In this document: positions 49,208 to 59,251 of the stretch, piece by piece
Numbering within the stretch: the first letter of the stretch is position 1
Layout: each line of letters begins with the position of its first letter
Origin: a virus
Direction: 5' to 3' (one strand)
DNA length: 64,000 nucleotides
IMG/VR virus record: IMGVR_UViG_3300036884_000299
Location: 1-64,000 of that record
The notes under the pieces: model-generated
The model's input: only the letters and a program-made list of their open reading frames with translations
Told to the model about the DNA's origin: nothing
The model's database searches: none
Program-made: the position numbers and the translations under genes

Positions 49208-50339
49208 TCGCCTTGAAGCTATATACAGGCTTTAAAGTATACTTTATATCTACAGTATCCCCTATCAAATCCTGTATTTCCTCATAAGGCTTATAAGCCA
49301 TTGGGGATTCATCAATAGTATCCTTAGAAACGCATGAAGTCCATATTCCCTTCATTGAATCCTCAAAGTCAGATAATTGTAATGATTTCTTTGCTACCTG
49401 CCTACCCATGATACGACCAGCACCATGAGGAGCACTGAAATTCCAGTCTGGATTGCCCTTTCCCGTGCCTATAATCAATCCATCTCGCATATTCCAAGGA
49501 ATAATCACAGGCTCATTTAGCATAGCTGATATTGCTCCCTTACGGATAATTTCATGGTCAAGATCAATATAGTTATGGACAGACTCAACAGAACGACCAT
49601 CACCATAGACTAAATCCATCTTCTCTTGAATCTGCTGTAATATATACTCTCGATTCTTATGAGCATAAATTTGAGCTATCATCATATCTGTCAAGTATCC
49701 TTGATAGTCCTCATCCTTTAAATACTCCAACCCATTCATGGTACCTTCAGTACCATGAGTTTTAGCCTTCGCTATAGATTGCCAGTAATTGGCAATCTTC
49801 AAACCAAAGTTACGAGAGCCTGAATGAACAGTAAGCCAGAGTAGGCCATCTTGATCCTTATCTACCTCACAAAAATGGTTGCCTCCCCCACTCGATCCTA
49901 GTGAAGCCATAACTCGATTAAAATCCTGATCTTGCTTCTCACATATTTTTCTGACATCATCATAGATGGAAGATTTCTTAAAATCTTTTTGAATCCATTC
50001 ACCACCAGATTGAGAAGTATGTACATTGTGACCTGAAGGTACATAGGTATGAATGATGTCATCAAGTTTCTGGAAATCTATATCCTTTTTTCCTATACAT
50101 ATAGAAGTGATTCCACACCCAATATCAACACCTATTAAATTTACTATTATTTTATTTGTAAGAGTTGCAGTATACCCTATGACACACCCTGCTCCTGCAT
50201 GAACATCTGGCATAATACGAATTTTACTTCCAATAGAAACCTCATTATTTAGAAGAGCATAAATTTGAGATAAAGCTGACTGTTCCACATTATCATTATA
50301 AATGATAGCAGAATTGTATTTTCCACGAATTTCTAACAT
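49200..50339 (-). CDS. rtcB: RNA-splicing ligase RtcB
   Basis: 379 residues. MPDVHAGAGCVIG, GVDIGCGI, GSSGGGNHF, HSGSRNFG, HNYIDLDH and SAPHGAGR supply the metal ligands and the guanylated His of the RtcB family. It joins RNA 2',3'-cyclic phosphate or 3'-phosphate ends to 5'-OH ends, as needed to repair RNAs cut by host anticodon nucleases. ATG 50339 uses an AGGAG lying inside the C-terminal codons of the upstream homing endonuclease. Shorter than many bacterial RtcB proteins but no motif is missing. Confidence 0.9.
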   Translation of the reverse strand: MLEIRGKYNSAIIYNDNVEQSALSQIYALLNNEVSIGSKIRIMPDVHAGAGCVIGYTATLTNKIIVNLIGVDIGCGITSICIGKKDIDFQKLDDIIHTYVPSGHNVHTSQSGGEWIQKDFKKSSIYDDVRKICEKQDQDFNRVMASLGSSGGGNHFCEVDKDQDGLLWLTVHSGSRNFGLKIANYWQSIAKAKTHGTEGTMNGLEYLKDEDYQGYLTDMMIAQIYAHKNREYILQQIQEKMDLVYGDGRSVESVHNYIDLDHEIIRKGAISAMLNEPVIIPWNMRDGLIIGTGKGNPDWNFSAPHGAGRIMGRQVAKKSLQLSDFEDSMKGIWTSCVSKDTIDESPMAYKPYEEIQDLIGDTVDIKYTLKPVYSFKANE

Positions 50340-51076
50340 AATAAACTCCTAATATAGGACAAAGTATTTTCTTTATCCTTTTTATATTTCTCACTCCATA
50401 TAATAATAACAGTATACCCTAGTTCTGTCAAGACCTTTTCTCTTATTTTATCTTTGCTCCAAATATCTTTAGCCTTTACATTATGGTGAACAACATCTTC
50501 TTCTTGGTAACGATCAGAGTGAGCGTGCCAATATTCACCATATAATTCTATTATTATTTTTTTACTTTCAATGTAGATATCTGGTAAATACCATTTTTCA
50601 GTAGTTTTAATAGTATAGTGTTCTTGTGCTTCTGAACAAAATTGTTGTATATCATATAATAGAGATTTTTCTATTTTACTGCTATTGTAAGAAGAATGCT
50701 CATTATAGGAAATACTCCCAGACTTCCAAGATTCTTTCATAGCCTCTCTTCTTATATCTAACTGCTCTGGGTTATCTCTATACCATTGAGTTATTCTTTC
50801 ACTTTGCTCTTTTTTAAAACCCTCTCTTCGAGGTTTAGAGATAGCTTTTATTACTTTTTCCCTATACCCCTTATCTTTCCATAAATCTTTAGATATTTCT
50901 TTTAATTTTATTTTTGTAGCTTCAATAGTTTTCTTATCATGATGCTTACCATAGAAAGGATTATTTTTTCCTGTTCGATCTCTATGGAGAGAACACTTTC
51001 CACCTTTATTACTATCTATTATTTGCTTTCCACAAATAGAACAGGTTTTCCCTAACTTATATGACTTATTGTTCAT
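50333..51076 (-). CDS. Homing endonuclease with zinc finger, NUMOD3 and Vsr-like nuclease domain
   Basis: 247 residues. CSICGKQI...CSLH zinc finger (about 16-31), a NUMOD3 motif (GKNNPFYGKHHDKKT, about 36-50), then helices with WYRDNPEQ and a C-terminal Vsr/EDxHD-type nuclease: LPDIYIESKKIIIELYGEYWHAH (about 169-191) and 'LTELGYTVIIIWSEKY' (about 217-232). This architecture resembles Vsr-like homing endonucleases of phages. No SD; ACTAA is 6 nt before ATG 51076. Its stop overlaps rtcB. Confidence 0.75.
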   Translation of the reverse strand: MNNKSYKLGKTCSICGKQIIDSNKGGKCSLHRDRTGKNNPFYGKHHDKKTIEATKIKLKEISKDLWKDKGYREKVIKAISKPRREGFKKEQSERITQWYRDNPEQLDIRREAMKESWKSGSISYNEHSSYNSSKIEKSLLYDIQQFCSEAQEHYTIKTTEKWYLPDIYIESKKIIIELYGEYWHAHSDRYQEEDVVHHNVKAKDIWSKDKIREKVLTELGYTVIIIWSEKYKKDKENTLSYIRSLLC

Positions 51077-51123
51077 AGATAATTAGTGGTTTCCACCTTC
51101 CAGAGTTTCTAACCAATACAAAT

Positions 51124-51150
51124 AAAAAAGGAGGGTGTTTAACCCTCCCT
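51124..51150. terminator. Terminator downstream of the acidic protein gene
   Basis: Stem GGAGGGT / ACCCTCC around a GTTTA loop, with a T6 run following on the minus strand and a T-rich tail on the plus strand. It separates the 51174 gene from the homing endonuclease/rtcB unit. Confidence 0.8.
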
Positions 51151-51173
51151 TTATTTTTACATAGTATTTTTAT

Positions 51174-52583
51174 TTATTCTGATAGATGAGAATAGTCTCC
51201 ATTCATCAGTTTTTTAAAATCCAGTTCTTCATCCAACACACTTACTTTTCCATCCGGTTTTACTATTGCTGACTCTTGCTGTCTACGAGCTACACGAGCC
51301 CTCTTAACTGCCTCTAAGCGGGCCTTTGTGGTAGTAGTGCTCTCACCTGCCCGAGCTGTCTTAGCCATCGTCATTACAGTAGTATCTGATACCGGGTTAG
51401 CATCCTGTTTAGACTGCTTTCCAGGGTTTCCCATTCCTACCATTTCTGGTTGTGCTGGGTAATCCTTTGGGTCTAAAGGAGAAATGGGTGTTACCTGTCC
51501 AAACAAATCCTCTTTATTAAAATCTTGAGAATCCTTTCCAGGATCATTTTGACCATCCTCAGCCCCTACCTCTTCCTCATTTAAATACGTACTCTGAAGC
51601 CACTTCTTGAAGGATTCTACAGTAGGAGCAGCAAGCTTATTTACTTTACCACCACCAGTCTGTCCCTTAGAATCTGACCCAGGCTCATAAGGTGATTTAG
51701 AATCAGTAACAGTGTATTGATCACCTGTAGCAGCACGAGCTACAACAGCATACTTAGTATCACCAGTTACTGGTTTGAAGTTCATTCCTGCTAATCCACC
51801 ATTCTGACCTTTAGTTACAACATAATCACCAGTGAAGAGTTCTTTTAATTCTGATTCAGCAAAGTCCTTCATTTTCAATAATTTTCTAACATAGTTAGCT
51901 TTCTCTTTCTTTGACTTTGCACTCTCTTTCATTACTCTTTTACGTGGAGCAGCTTCAGGGAATTCAACATCGTCGTCCTCAGGTTCAACTTGGCCCATAG
52001 GAGGAGGCTCTGTATTGAGTCCTTGTCCACCTTCATCACCAAATTCCTCATCACCAAATTCATCCCCTTCCATCCCCTCTTCGGGCTCTTCTGGAACTAA
52101 TTTGAATCTCTGTCCTTGGATTTCAACGGTAACCTCATCAGCTACTTCGTCGCCACCTTCGCCTTCGCCTTCCATTCCCTCTTCATCTCCGAATTCATCA
52201 TCCATGGGCTCTTCCATCTCTGGGGGAACATCATCATCTATGCCCTCTCCACCCATGCCCTCTCCCTCAAGATTGTCCATTCCCTCTTCATCTTCAAACT
52301 CTCTCATTCTTCGTTCTTTTACTGAGAGGTCTTTAGTATCAGCAGCGCCTTTCTTTGGCTTTGAAACTTCTTGATTATCACCGCCATTGGCACCAAGTTT
52401 ATCAAAACGAGCTTCGCCTTTCTTAGCATATAATGTCTTTACATCGGGGCCATTTCTACCATCATATCCTGGCTTTAATCTTTTAGGATCATAAGCCTCT
52501 TCCAATTTACTACCATCGTGAAGAGACTCTTCGTTCTCATTCATCCACCATAAATGTTCTCTCTTTCTTTCTTCAATTCTCAT
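51174..52583 (-). CDS. Highly acidic protein, candidate scaffold or prohead component
   Basis: 469 residues from ATG 52583, where GGAGGA is correctly spaced; the ATG at 52595 overlaps this SD. Residues about 90-215 are dominated by Glu, Asp, Gly and Met repeats (GDEEGMEGEGEGGDE), with proline-rich patches; the C-terminal third is basic and Ala/Thr-rich, ending in DYSHLSE. It faces the terminase genes across 140 nt. Disordered acidic phage proteins near terL are often scaffolds or internal core proteins; no family is recognised, so this is inference. Confidence 0.4.
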   Translation of the reverse strand: MRIEERKREHLWWMNENEESLHDGSKLEEAYDPKRLKPGYDGRNGPDVKTLYAKKGEARFDKLGANGGDNQEVSKPKKGAADTKDLSVKERRMREFEDEEGMDNLEGEGMGGEGIDDDVPPEMEEPMDDEFGDEEGMEGEGEGGDEVADEVTVEIQGQRFKLVPEEPEEGMEGDEFGDEEFGDEGGQGLNTEPPPMGQVEPEDDDVEFPEAAPRKRVMKESAKSKKEKANYVRKLLKMKDFAESELKELFTGDYVVTKGQNGGLAGMNFKPVTGDTKYAVVARAATGDQYTVTDSKSPYEPGSDSKGQTGGGKVNKLAAPTVESFKKWLQSTYLNEEEVGAEDGQNDPGKDSQDFNKEDLFGQVTPISPLDPKDYPAQPEMVGMGNPGKQSKQDANPVSDTTVMTMAKTARAGESTTTTKARLEAVKRARVARRQQESAIVKPDGKVSVLDEELDFKKLMNGDYSHLSE

Positions 52584-52734
52584 AAAATCCTCCATTTGAT
52601 TTTATTGTAATAGGTAATACAAAGCCTTTAGCCTATATTCAGTGCTATTAGTCCTATTATTTACAATAGGATAAGCTTATACATATGAAATCCCCTATTC
52701 AACTAAATAATTAGTTATTAAGGAGACTAATAAG

Positions 52735-53256
52735 TTGGAAGTTAATAGTAATGTTATTAAATGTGCTTTAATGAGTTTTTATAGATTTAAAAAAGGGTAT
52801 TTATGTTGTTCTGAATTAAGTTACTCTCAGGGAATAGCAGATGTTATCGCTATTAATGATATTACAGGAGAAGTCATAGAGATAGAAATAAAGATATCAA
52901 AGTCAGATCTATTGAATGAAAGTAAGCATAAGAAAGAAAAGCATCAAAAATTTGTAGAAGCAGCACTTTATGATGAAACTTCAGACCCAATAATATGCCC
53001 TAATAAATTTTATTTTGCTGTTCCATCTTACCTTATTGATGATACTAAAGAATATTGTTTAGCAACAAACAAAGATTATGGAGTATTAGAGTTTGATTGT
53101 AACCATTATTATAAATTACCGGAATATTCAATATTCTATCGTAGACAAGCGCATAAATTACATACTGCTGAAGTAGGTTGTTATTTCAAGCCTAATTTAA
53201 TTAAACGTATATGTAATGATAATATTGTATTTTATAGAGATGAATATTGGAAATGA
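52735..53256 (+). CDS. PD-(D/E)XK nuclease-like protein next to TerL
   Basis: 173 residues from TTG 52735, with AAGGAGA 8 nt upstream. 'GIADVIAINDITGEVIEIEIKISKSDLL' (about 34-61) shows the D...E-x-K core of a PD-(D/E)XK fold, similar to MmcB-like repair proteins. It overlaps terL (ATGA), which suggests a role tied to packaging or DNA processing. The region upstream (52596-52734) holds no gene but has CCTATT/AATAGG and AACTAA/TTAGTT palindromes. Confidence 0.55.
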   Translation: MEVNSNVIKCALMSFYRFKKGYLCCSELSYSQGIADVIAINDITGEVIEIEIKISKSDLLNESKHKKEKHQKFVEAALYDETSDPIICPNKFYFAVPSYLIDDTKEYCLATNKDYGVLEFDCNHYYKLPEYSIFYRRQAHKLHTAEVGCYFKPNLIKRICNDNIVFYRDEYWK

Positions 53257-55346
53257 ATACAAATTTAATAGATATAAATAAACAAGAGAATTTAAATGAC
53301 ATTCTTTTTGATGTATTAGAAGGGGATACTGAGCTTATAGATATGTTTGATGTTTATAATCAATTAGATATCAGTAAGATACAGACAGCTTTAGACTCAA
53401 TAATAAGTAATGATAATTTAAATGCTAAAGCCAAATTGGATTTATTAAATAATAGTTGGAGAGTAAATTATAGATTAAAACCCCCTACACCAGAGGAATT
53501 TCTAACTGCTAAGTATCTAGGACCTGTCGCTGAATCCATTTATCCACGAGTACGAAAATGGTTTATTGAATTCATGAACGACAAGGAACCCTATAGAGAT
53601 GCTGTTTTATATACCTACATTGGTTCAGGCAAAACTACATTATCAGTATTGATAAATCTCTATATGACTGTTCATTTAGCATTAATGCGGGACCCAAAGA
53701 AATATTTTGGAATTATGTCTTCAGAGACATTGAGCTTTGTATTATGTTCTTATAATTTACGTAAAACATCAGAATTATTGTTATCCCCTTTCATAAATAT
53801 GCTTGAAGGCTCTACCTTCTTTTGTAAGGTACGAACTAGAGAGGATATGATAAAAAGAGAACGGGATTATCAACGGGAGAAGAAAATAGATACTCTATAT
53901 TGGACTACAGCCTCCCGGTATGGTGTATCTGCTTTACAATTCTCTAATAATCTTCACTATAAGTTAGCTTCAAATCCTGTTACTATACTAGGGCTGACTA
54001 TTATATGTGGTACTATGTCAGAGATAACATTTTTCCGACAAGCAGGAAAGAGTGATGAGTTTGTTATGCGACTTTTTAATGATATGAAGCGTCGTGTTGA
54101 TTCTCGTTTGATGGGAAACTACTGGGGTAGAACTATTTTAGACTCTTCACCTAATGATTTGGAATCCCCTATTGATACTTATTGTATGTTTGATGCACCT
54201 AATAGCCCTAAAAATTTTATTATAAAAGGGGCTAAATGGGAATGGCAACCAGAAGAATTTTCTAATCTAGAACATACATTTCCTGTATTCAAAGGAGGAT
54301 CGGGAAAACCCCCCACTATTCTCAATAATATTCAAGGATATGATGAAAGTGATATTATTAGGGTTCCCTATGGAACTATTAGTGACCCTAATGGTATGTA
54401 TCAATTATTCCATGATGATTTACATAAATCATTAAAGGACTTTGCTGGCATACCACAAGGAAATTTGGATAAATTATTCTATGATTATGATAAAATAAAT
54501 AATTGCTTTGTACCACAGATGAAATCTATAGAACATTGTCTTCATGTTGATGCTCGTATGGAACCTCATGAACTGATATGGAAAGTCATACGGGATACTC
54601 TTTTTGAGAAAGCAGGATTTGGTTATCATTTTTACTATAAACCGGGGATTCCTCGGGTGTTTCATATTGACCAATCAGTATCTAATGATATGTCTGCCAT
54701 AGCTTTTGTACATGTGGAAAGAAAGAAAACTGATAAAGCATTAGATATAGAACATGATATCATGTATATAGTAGACTTTGTTTTACCTATACATCCTTTC
54801 GGAGGAAGAATCAATCTAGATGCTATTAAAGAATTCATATTCGATGTATTTACTAAAGGACAAATGCCAATAATAATGGGTTCATACGATACTTTTCAGT
54901 CCGAAGCAGCATTACAGCACCTAGAGAGAGCGGAAATTGAAATGGACCATATATCCGTAGATGAAACTATGGACCCCTACCTATTTCTAGCGCAACAAAT
55001 AGAACAGGGGAATTTGAAGATGGGACGAAATGTATTCATAAAAAATAATCTAAAGTCATTGAGAATCACACAGCGTCCTCGGAGTAAAACTCTCACTATA
55101 AATCATACTATGGGTGATTCCCCCAATCCTGCTACTGCGGATTATGCCTGGGATACCTCTGTACTAGGTATAAATGCCAAGGACTGTAGTGATGCTGTTG
55201 CTGGTGCTGTTTATCTTGCTCATAAGTATTTAGCCACTGATGGACAATCATTATTACAGATTTGGGATGAAAATAAAGTAATCCTAACTAACGATGATAT
55301 AAAGAAAAACACCGAAGACTTGATTAGAAAATTAGGGTTTCAGTAA
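53253..55346 (+). CDS. terL: Terminase large subunit
   Basis: 697 residues from ATG 53253 (overlapping the upstream stop), chosen over TTG 53247. Walker A-like IGSGKTT (about 124-130), a following ATPase region with 'IMSSETLSFVLCSYN', and the RNase H-like nuclease: FHIDQSVSNDMSAIAF (about 471-486), YDTFQSEAA (about 549) and KDCSDAVAGAVYLA (about 645-658), supplying the acidic metal ligands. It packages and cuts concatemeric DNA into proheads. A Walker B is less clear. No intein or frameshift. Confidence 0.85.
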   Translation: MNTNLIDINKQENLNDILFDVLEGDTELIDMFDVYNQLDISKIQTALDSIISNDNLNAKAKLDLLNNSWRVNYRLKPPTPEEFLTAKYLGPVAESIYPRVRKWFIEFMNDKEPYRDAVLYTYIGSGKTTLSVLINLYMTVHLALMRDPKKYFGIMSSETLSFVLCSYNLRKTSELLLSPFINMLEGSTFFCKVRTREDMIKRERDYQREKKIDTLYWTTASRYGVSALQFSNNLHYKLASNPVTILGLTIICGTMSEITFFRQAGKSDEFVMRLFNDMKRRVDSRLMGNYWGRTILDSSPNDLESPIDTYCMFDAPNSPKNFIIKGAKWEWQPEEFSNLEHTFPVFKGGSGKPPTILNNIQGYDESDIIRVPYGTISDPNGMYQLFHDDLHKSLKDFAGIPQGNLDKLFYDYDKINNCFVPQMKSIEHCLHVDARMEPHELIWKVIRDTLFEKAGFGYHFYYKPGIPRVFHIDQSVSNDMSAIAFVHVERKKTDKALDIEHDIMYIVDFVLPIHPFGGRINLDAIKEFIFDVFTKGQMPIIMGSYDTFQSEAALQHLERAEIEMDHISVDETMDPYLFLAQQIEQGNLKMGRNVFIKNNLKSLRITQRPRSKTLTINHTMGDSPNPATADYAWDTSVLGINAKDCSDAVAGAVYLAHKYLATDGQSLLQIWDENKVILTNDDIKKNTEDLIRKLGFQ

Positions 55347-55358
55347 GACTAATTATAT

Positions 55359-56585
55359 ATGCTTAATGAGACTATTTATGGTAATGTAGCTACGGTATAC
55401 CATAGAACTAATGAAGAAAAACTAATAGACTCAATAAATAAAGAAGGATTTAAAGTAGGAGGAGGAGACTACTATGGTAGAGGCTTCTATGCCACTTATG
55501 ATTTAGAGTCTCAGCTTACTTCAGACATGCAATCCAAATATGGACAATATGTAGTAAAGTTTGGAGTAAATTTAAGTCATTTCTTTTTCTTTGACTATAA
55601 TGAGTTTGTGAAAACACCCCTATTTAGAGAGCATAATAAACGATATCCTAATAGACAATTCACTGAACAGAATTTTATTGATTATCAATTCCTTTACTAT
55701 AAGATGTTATTAACCCCTAAAGAACGAGAAGAATATCAAAGAAAAACTAATAATACCAAATTTACCTCAGATGTGGCTCGTGAGTGTACTCGCAATATAA
55801 AAAATTTCACTTTATTATGCGCAGGTATAGTATTTACAGGTAGACAAGATGGATTAGTTTTAGTCGCATATAGAACAGGACAGATAAAACCATTATCTTA
55901 TGTAGAAACAGAGGATTTACAGCCTAAGATACTCTATCTTGAATGTAGTCTTTACGGTGAAATAAAAGATGAACCTTCACCACATTTTGCTGGTTATTGT
56001 CAATATAGTTTATATTATTTCCAGGGTGATGATTATGATATAGAAGAAAATGCTACTAACGAAACTTCTTCTTCATTTGATATATATCAATTATTACCAA
56101 ATGAAGAGCCTTTACCAGATCACTTAGATATGTTAAATGAATTTGAAGGATTTAATATCAATAATGGTAGAGGGCTATATATAGAGTATACAGAAGATTA
56201 TACTATGGAAGATGCAGAGAGAGAAGCAAGTAGAATATGGACTTATGATGAGAGTATGGATATTGACTCTTCCGAGTTAGAGTTAGAAAGAAATTTAAAA
56301 GAGTATCTTGATCATCCTTCTTATGATTATATCATAGTAAAACAAGAAGCATTAGAGTCGTGGATGGAAGATTTTTTGAGCAATAATTTTAAGTTCTATA
56401 ATAAAGAGGAATTCAAACGAACTAAAGCATATATAGAGCTAGACGTTGAGGATTATTCTGGTAATACCTATAATATTTATTACCAAGAAGAATATAATAG
56501 AACAAAGAGAAATAATGATGATTGGGTATCAACAGCAGCACAGAGAAAATATGACCATCAATTGGATTTAGATTATGGATTATAA
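55359..56585 (+). CDS. ADP-ribosyltransferase-like N-terminal domain plus shared C-terminal module
   Basis: 408 residues. 'VYHRTNEEKLIDSINKEGF' with His15 and 'YYGRGFYAT' (38-46) match the H and Y motifs of ART/PARP-like folds; the third catalytic residue is not clear. The C-terminal module (about 245-408: GRGLYIEYTEDYTMEDAE ... DWVSTAAQRKYDHQLDLDYGL) recurs in the next gene. No SD; ACTAA lies 6 nt before ATG. It follows terL and may be an injected or virion protein that modifies host targets. Activity is not shown. Confidence 0.45.
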   Translation: MLNETIYGNVATVYHRTNEEKLIDSINKEGFKVGGGDYYGRGFYATYDLESQLTSDMQSKYGQYVVKFGVNLSHFFFFDYNEFVKTPLFREHNKRYPNRQFTEQNFIDYQFLYYKMLLTPKEREEYQRKTNNTKFTSDVARECTRNIKNFTLLCAGIVFTGRQDGLVLVAYRTGQIKPLSYVETEDLQPKILYLECSLYGEIKDEPSPHFAGYCQYSLYYFQGDDYDIEENATNETSSSFDIYQLLPNEEPLPDHLDMLNEFEGFNINNGRGLYIEYTEDYTMEDAEREASRIWTYDESMDIDSSELELERNLKEYLDHPSYDYIIVKQEALESWMEDFLSNNFKFYNKEEFKRTKAYIELDVEDYSGNTYNIYYQEEYNRTKRNNDDWVSTAAQRKYDHQLDLDYGL

Positions 56586-57945
56586 TACACTATTACAAGA
56601 AACAAAAGAAGCTATGATAAACATGATACCTTCTTTAAGTGATGAACAGAAAAAACAGATAAAGGATTTCTTCAAAATACATCCAAACTATGAATCTAAA
56701 ATAGATTGGAATGATTGGCGTACTTTAACCTATAATGATTTTGTTCCATTATTATCTCAAATTAGTAAAACTGCTAGACAGAAAATGGTAAAGAATACTG
56801 GTATTAACGGATTAGATGAAGGAACTGATTATATTATTGCCTATAACAGTGGTACTATTGTAGGATATTGCCCGCTGGATTGGGAAGCATCAAAAATGAT
56901 AGCATCTTCTTATGTGGGTGCTAGTAAAACAACAGGTAAGTGGTGTGTTGCACTGCACAATAATAGAAACTTTTGGGATAATTATGTATCTGAAGAGGGC
57001 GATAATAATAATCGTTTTCTTTATCTTGTAGACTATAATCCTGATTCCACATGGGGTAAAATAGCAATAAGAATGTGGCTAAATCTTGACTATCAAGCCT
57101 GGAATTGGAAGGATGAAGTAATATTTAGTTCAATGTCAGCTACCGCTAGATATAATGTTCCTAACAAATACCCTAATTTTATCTTTAATGTAGATAAGAT
57201 GAAATCTTTGATTGATAAAGCTTTAGTACTAATAATGGATGCAGGGGACGCCCGCTCTGAGTTAGATAAAGAGTATTTTATTGATTGTTATATACAGGAG
57301 GAAATTGAAAATGATATTCTAAAAGGGGGGGTTTCTTTTGTTCAACTAGTTCGAATTGGTGATGATATTGAGGATGAAGATACTAGTGTTGAAGGTTTAT
57401 CTTCTTCATTCGAAATTCAAAGGGTAGGAGAAGGTATAGATAATGCTGATTTAGGTTTCCTAGATGAGCTGACTATGGATGATGGGAGAAAATTTGCTAC
57501 CGGCAGAGGTAGAGGTATATATATTGTGTATGAGAATGATTATACTCCTGATGATGCTCAAAAAGCTTCTAATAATTTACGAGGGGACATCACCGATATT
57601 GATGATTATGAAATAAAACGAACGGCATTGAGATTATTAGATCCAATAAATGCTAAAAAAATTCTTCATCATCTAGATGCTGATTCCTCTCTGCAATATA
57701 GTTATATTTTAATTAAAAATGATATTTCTATTGATGAGTACTTAATGAATATTCTGGGTCGCTATATTAAAGTAAGTAAATGTAAACAAGACACTTTATA
57801 TGATTCTGCTGAAGTATCTTATTATGTATACTATAGGGATGATTATGACTGGGAAACCCCCGACAAATATGCAGGGACTGACTGGGTATCAACACCAGCA
57901 CAAAGAGCTTATGACCATCAATTGGACTTAGATTATGGATTTTAA
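56575..57945 (+). CDS. Modular hypothetical protein with 'WC' domain, copy 1
   Basis: 456 residues. The N-terminal part (about 15-210: LSDEQKKQIKDFFKIHP...WNDWRTLTYNDF...KWCVALHNNRNFWDNYVSE) forms a domain shared with the next gene; a 'GkWC-A...f..Y' core recurs in other phage proteins in my memory, function unknown. The C-terminal module (GRGIYIVYENDYTPDDAQ...DWVSTPAQRAYDHQLDLDYGF) is shared with the previous gene. Its start lies within GATTATGGATT at the end of that gene. Confidence 0.5.
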   Translation: MDYNTLLQETKEAMINMIPSLSDEQKKQIKDFFKIHPNYESKIDWNDWRTLTYNDFVPLLSQISKTARQKMVKNTGINGLDEGTDYIIAYNSGTIVGYCPLDWEASKMIASSYVGASKTTGKWCVALHNNRNFWDNYVSEEGDNNNRFLYLVDYNPDSTWGKIAIRMWLNLDYQAWNWKDEVIFSSMSATARYNVPNKYPNFIFNVDKMKSLIDKALVLIMDAGDARSELDKEYFIDCYIQEEIENDILKGGVSFVQLVRIGDDIEDEDTSVEGLSSSFEIQRVGEGIDNADLGFLDELTMDDGRKFATGRGRGIYIVYENDYTPDDAQKASNNLRGDITDIDDYEIKRTALRLLDPINAKKILHHLDADSSLQYSYILIKNDISIDEYLMNILGRYIKVSKCKQDTLYDSAEVSYYVYYRDDYDWETPDKYAGTDWVSTPAQRAYDHQLDLDYGF

Positions 57946-59221
57946 TATGATATTAACAGAAAAGAAAGACCATATAATAAGTAAAATTCCTGCATTGTCT
58001 CCTGAGCAGAAATCACAAATAATTCAATACTTCAATGTTTACCCAAATGAGGAAGGACAGATAGATTGGAATAATTGGAAGAACCTAAAATATGAAGATT
58101 TTACTTCCCTTATCAATAGTGTATCAAGGACAGCCAAAAAGAAAAATGTAAAAAATAGTGGTATTGAAGGTTTAATTCCAAATGAGGACTATGTTGAGGT
58201 ATATAATCAAGATAATATAATAGGATATGTTCCTCTCACACATGAAGCCTCTAAATTGATAGCATCTAAATATATAAATGGTATAGAGGGTACGTGGTGT
58301 ACTGCTGAAAACAGTGCTTTTGCCTGGAAGTCATATTGTAAAAAGCTAAATAAATTTCTAATTTATTTTATTAACTATAATCCTAAATTCAAATGGAAAA
58401 AAATAGCTATCTTAGCTAATAGTAAGAAAACTTCTGTTTTTGAAGATTATACTTGTTATAGTTCTACAGATCTTATTATAAATTTACCCCTACCATTCAC
58501 TCTTACGGATATGACATCTATTATAGCTCATGCTAGAGTAGGGATACAAAAGTGTGGTGGTATTAAAATGCCCCCTGAGAAAAAAGTTTGTGTAACCCAA
58601 CAAATAAATAGACTAGACAAGTATACTATAGAGGTTATTCACCATTATGATATACGTCAGAAAGAGAAAAAGGAAGGCAAAAGGCACTGGAGCATACTAC
58701 CAGGGCAGGAAGTAAACGAAAAGATTATAATAAAACAAATAGGTAAAGGGGTAGATGTAAGGAATAACGCTGATTTTCTATATTTAGATTTTTCTATTAT
58801 GAATGGCACTGGATTCTATATTAATGATAAGGAATATAATAAAGGGGAAGAAGTTAGGAAATTATGTAAATTAGCAGGTAGTACTGTTGATGATATGGTT
58901 TATATGACATATCAGTATTATATAGCAAGCATAATACAACGTATGATTCCCCCCCCTAGTGTAGACTTTGTTATATGGGGCGATGATAGACGCATCTATA
59001 ATGGGCAGCTAAACTATGGTTTTATGGCAAATTTGTCGAGATACCTTTTTAGTATATCGTGGAGTGATATAAAGGATAAAGTATTTCATGATAGATTATC
59101 CAGAGAGGGATATACTATTTATTATGATAAATATTACGATTTTCATAATAAAATATTTGATATGGTAATGCTGCCTTCTCAAAACATTTTACAAGAAAAT
59201 ACAACTTTATTTGGATTGTAA
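57935..59221 (+). CDS. Modular hypothetical protein with 'WC' domain, copy 2
   Basis: 428 residues. N-terminal domain similar to the 56575 gene (LSPEQKSQIIQYFNVYP...WNNWKNLKYEDF...GTWCTAENSAFAWKSY), then a divergent C-terminal half that keeps only 'NGTGFYINDKEYN' of the shared module. The junction with the previous gene repeats GATTATGGATT, where the LDYGF ending encodes the next ATG. Ends at a bidirectional terminator. Confidence 0.5.
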   Translation: MDFNMILTEKKDHIISKIPALSPEQKSQIIQYFNVYPNEEGQIDWNNWKNLKYEDFTSLINSVSRTAKKKNVKNSGIEGLIPNEDYVEVYNQDNIIGYVPLTHEASKLIASKYINGIEGTWCTAENSAFAWKSYCKKLNKFLIYFINYNPKFKWKKIAILANSKKTSVFEDYTCYSSTDLIINLPLPFTLTDMTSIIAHARVGIQKCGGIKMPPEKKVCVTQQINRLDKYTIEVIHHYDIRQKEKKEGKRHWSILPGQEVNEKIIIKQIGKGVDVRNNADFLYLDFSIMNGTGFYINDKEYNKGEEVRKLCKLAGSTVDDMVYMTYQYYIASIIQRMIPPPSVDFVIWGDDRRIYNGQLNYGFMANLSRYLFSISWSDIKDKVFHDRLSREGYTIYYDKYYDFHNKIFDMVMLPSQNILQENTTLFGL

Positions 59222-59248
59222 AAAAGCCCTTCATTACAAAGGGCTTTT
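59222..59248. terminator. Bidirectional terminator
   Basis: AAAAGCCCTT / AAGGGCTTTT around a six-base loop, between convergent stops at 59221 (+) and 59252 (-). Confidence 0.85.
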
Positions 59249-59251
59249 AAT

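Noticed and set aside
50333-51076. Vsr mismatch-repair endonuclease
   Set aside because: The NUMOD3 motif, zinc finger and position at the rtcB start point to a homing endonuclease that uses a Vsr-like nuclease domain.
51174-52583. Acidic protein as an anti-restriction DNA mimic
   Set aside because: Acidic enough, but far longer than known DNA mimics and with a basic tail; a scaffold-like role is more plausible but unproven.
53247-53252. TTG 53247 as the start of terL
   Set aside because: ATG 53253 overlaps the upstream stop and is the better start; the TTG adds only two residues.
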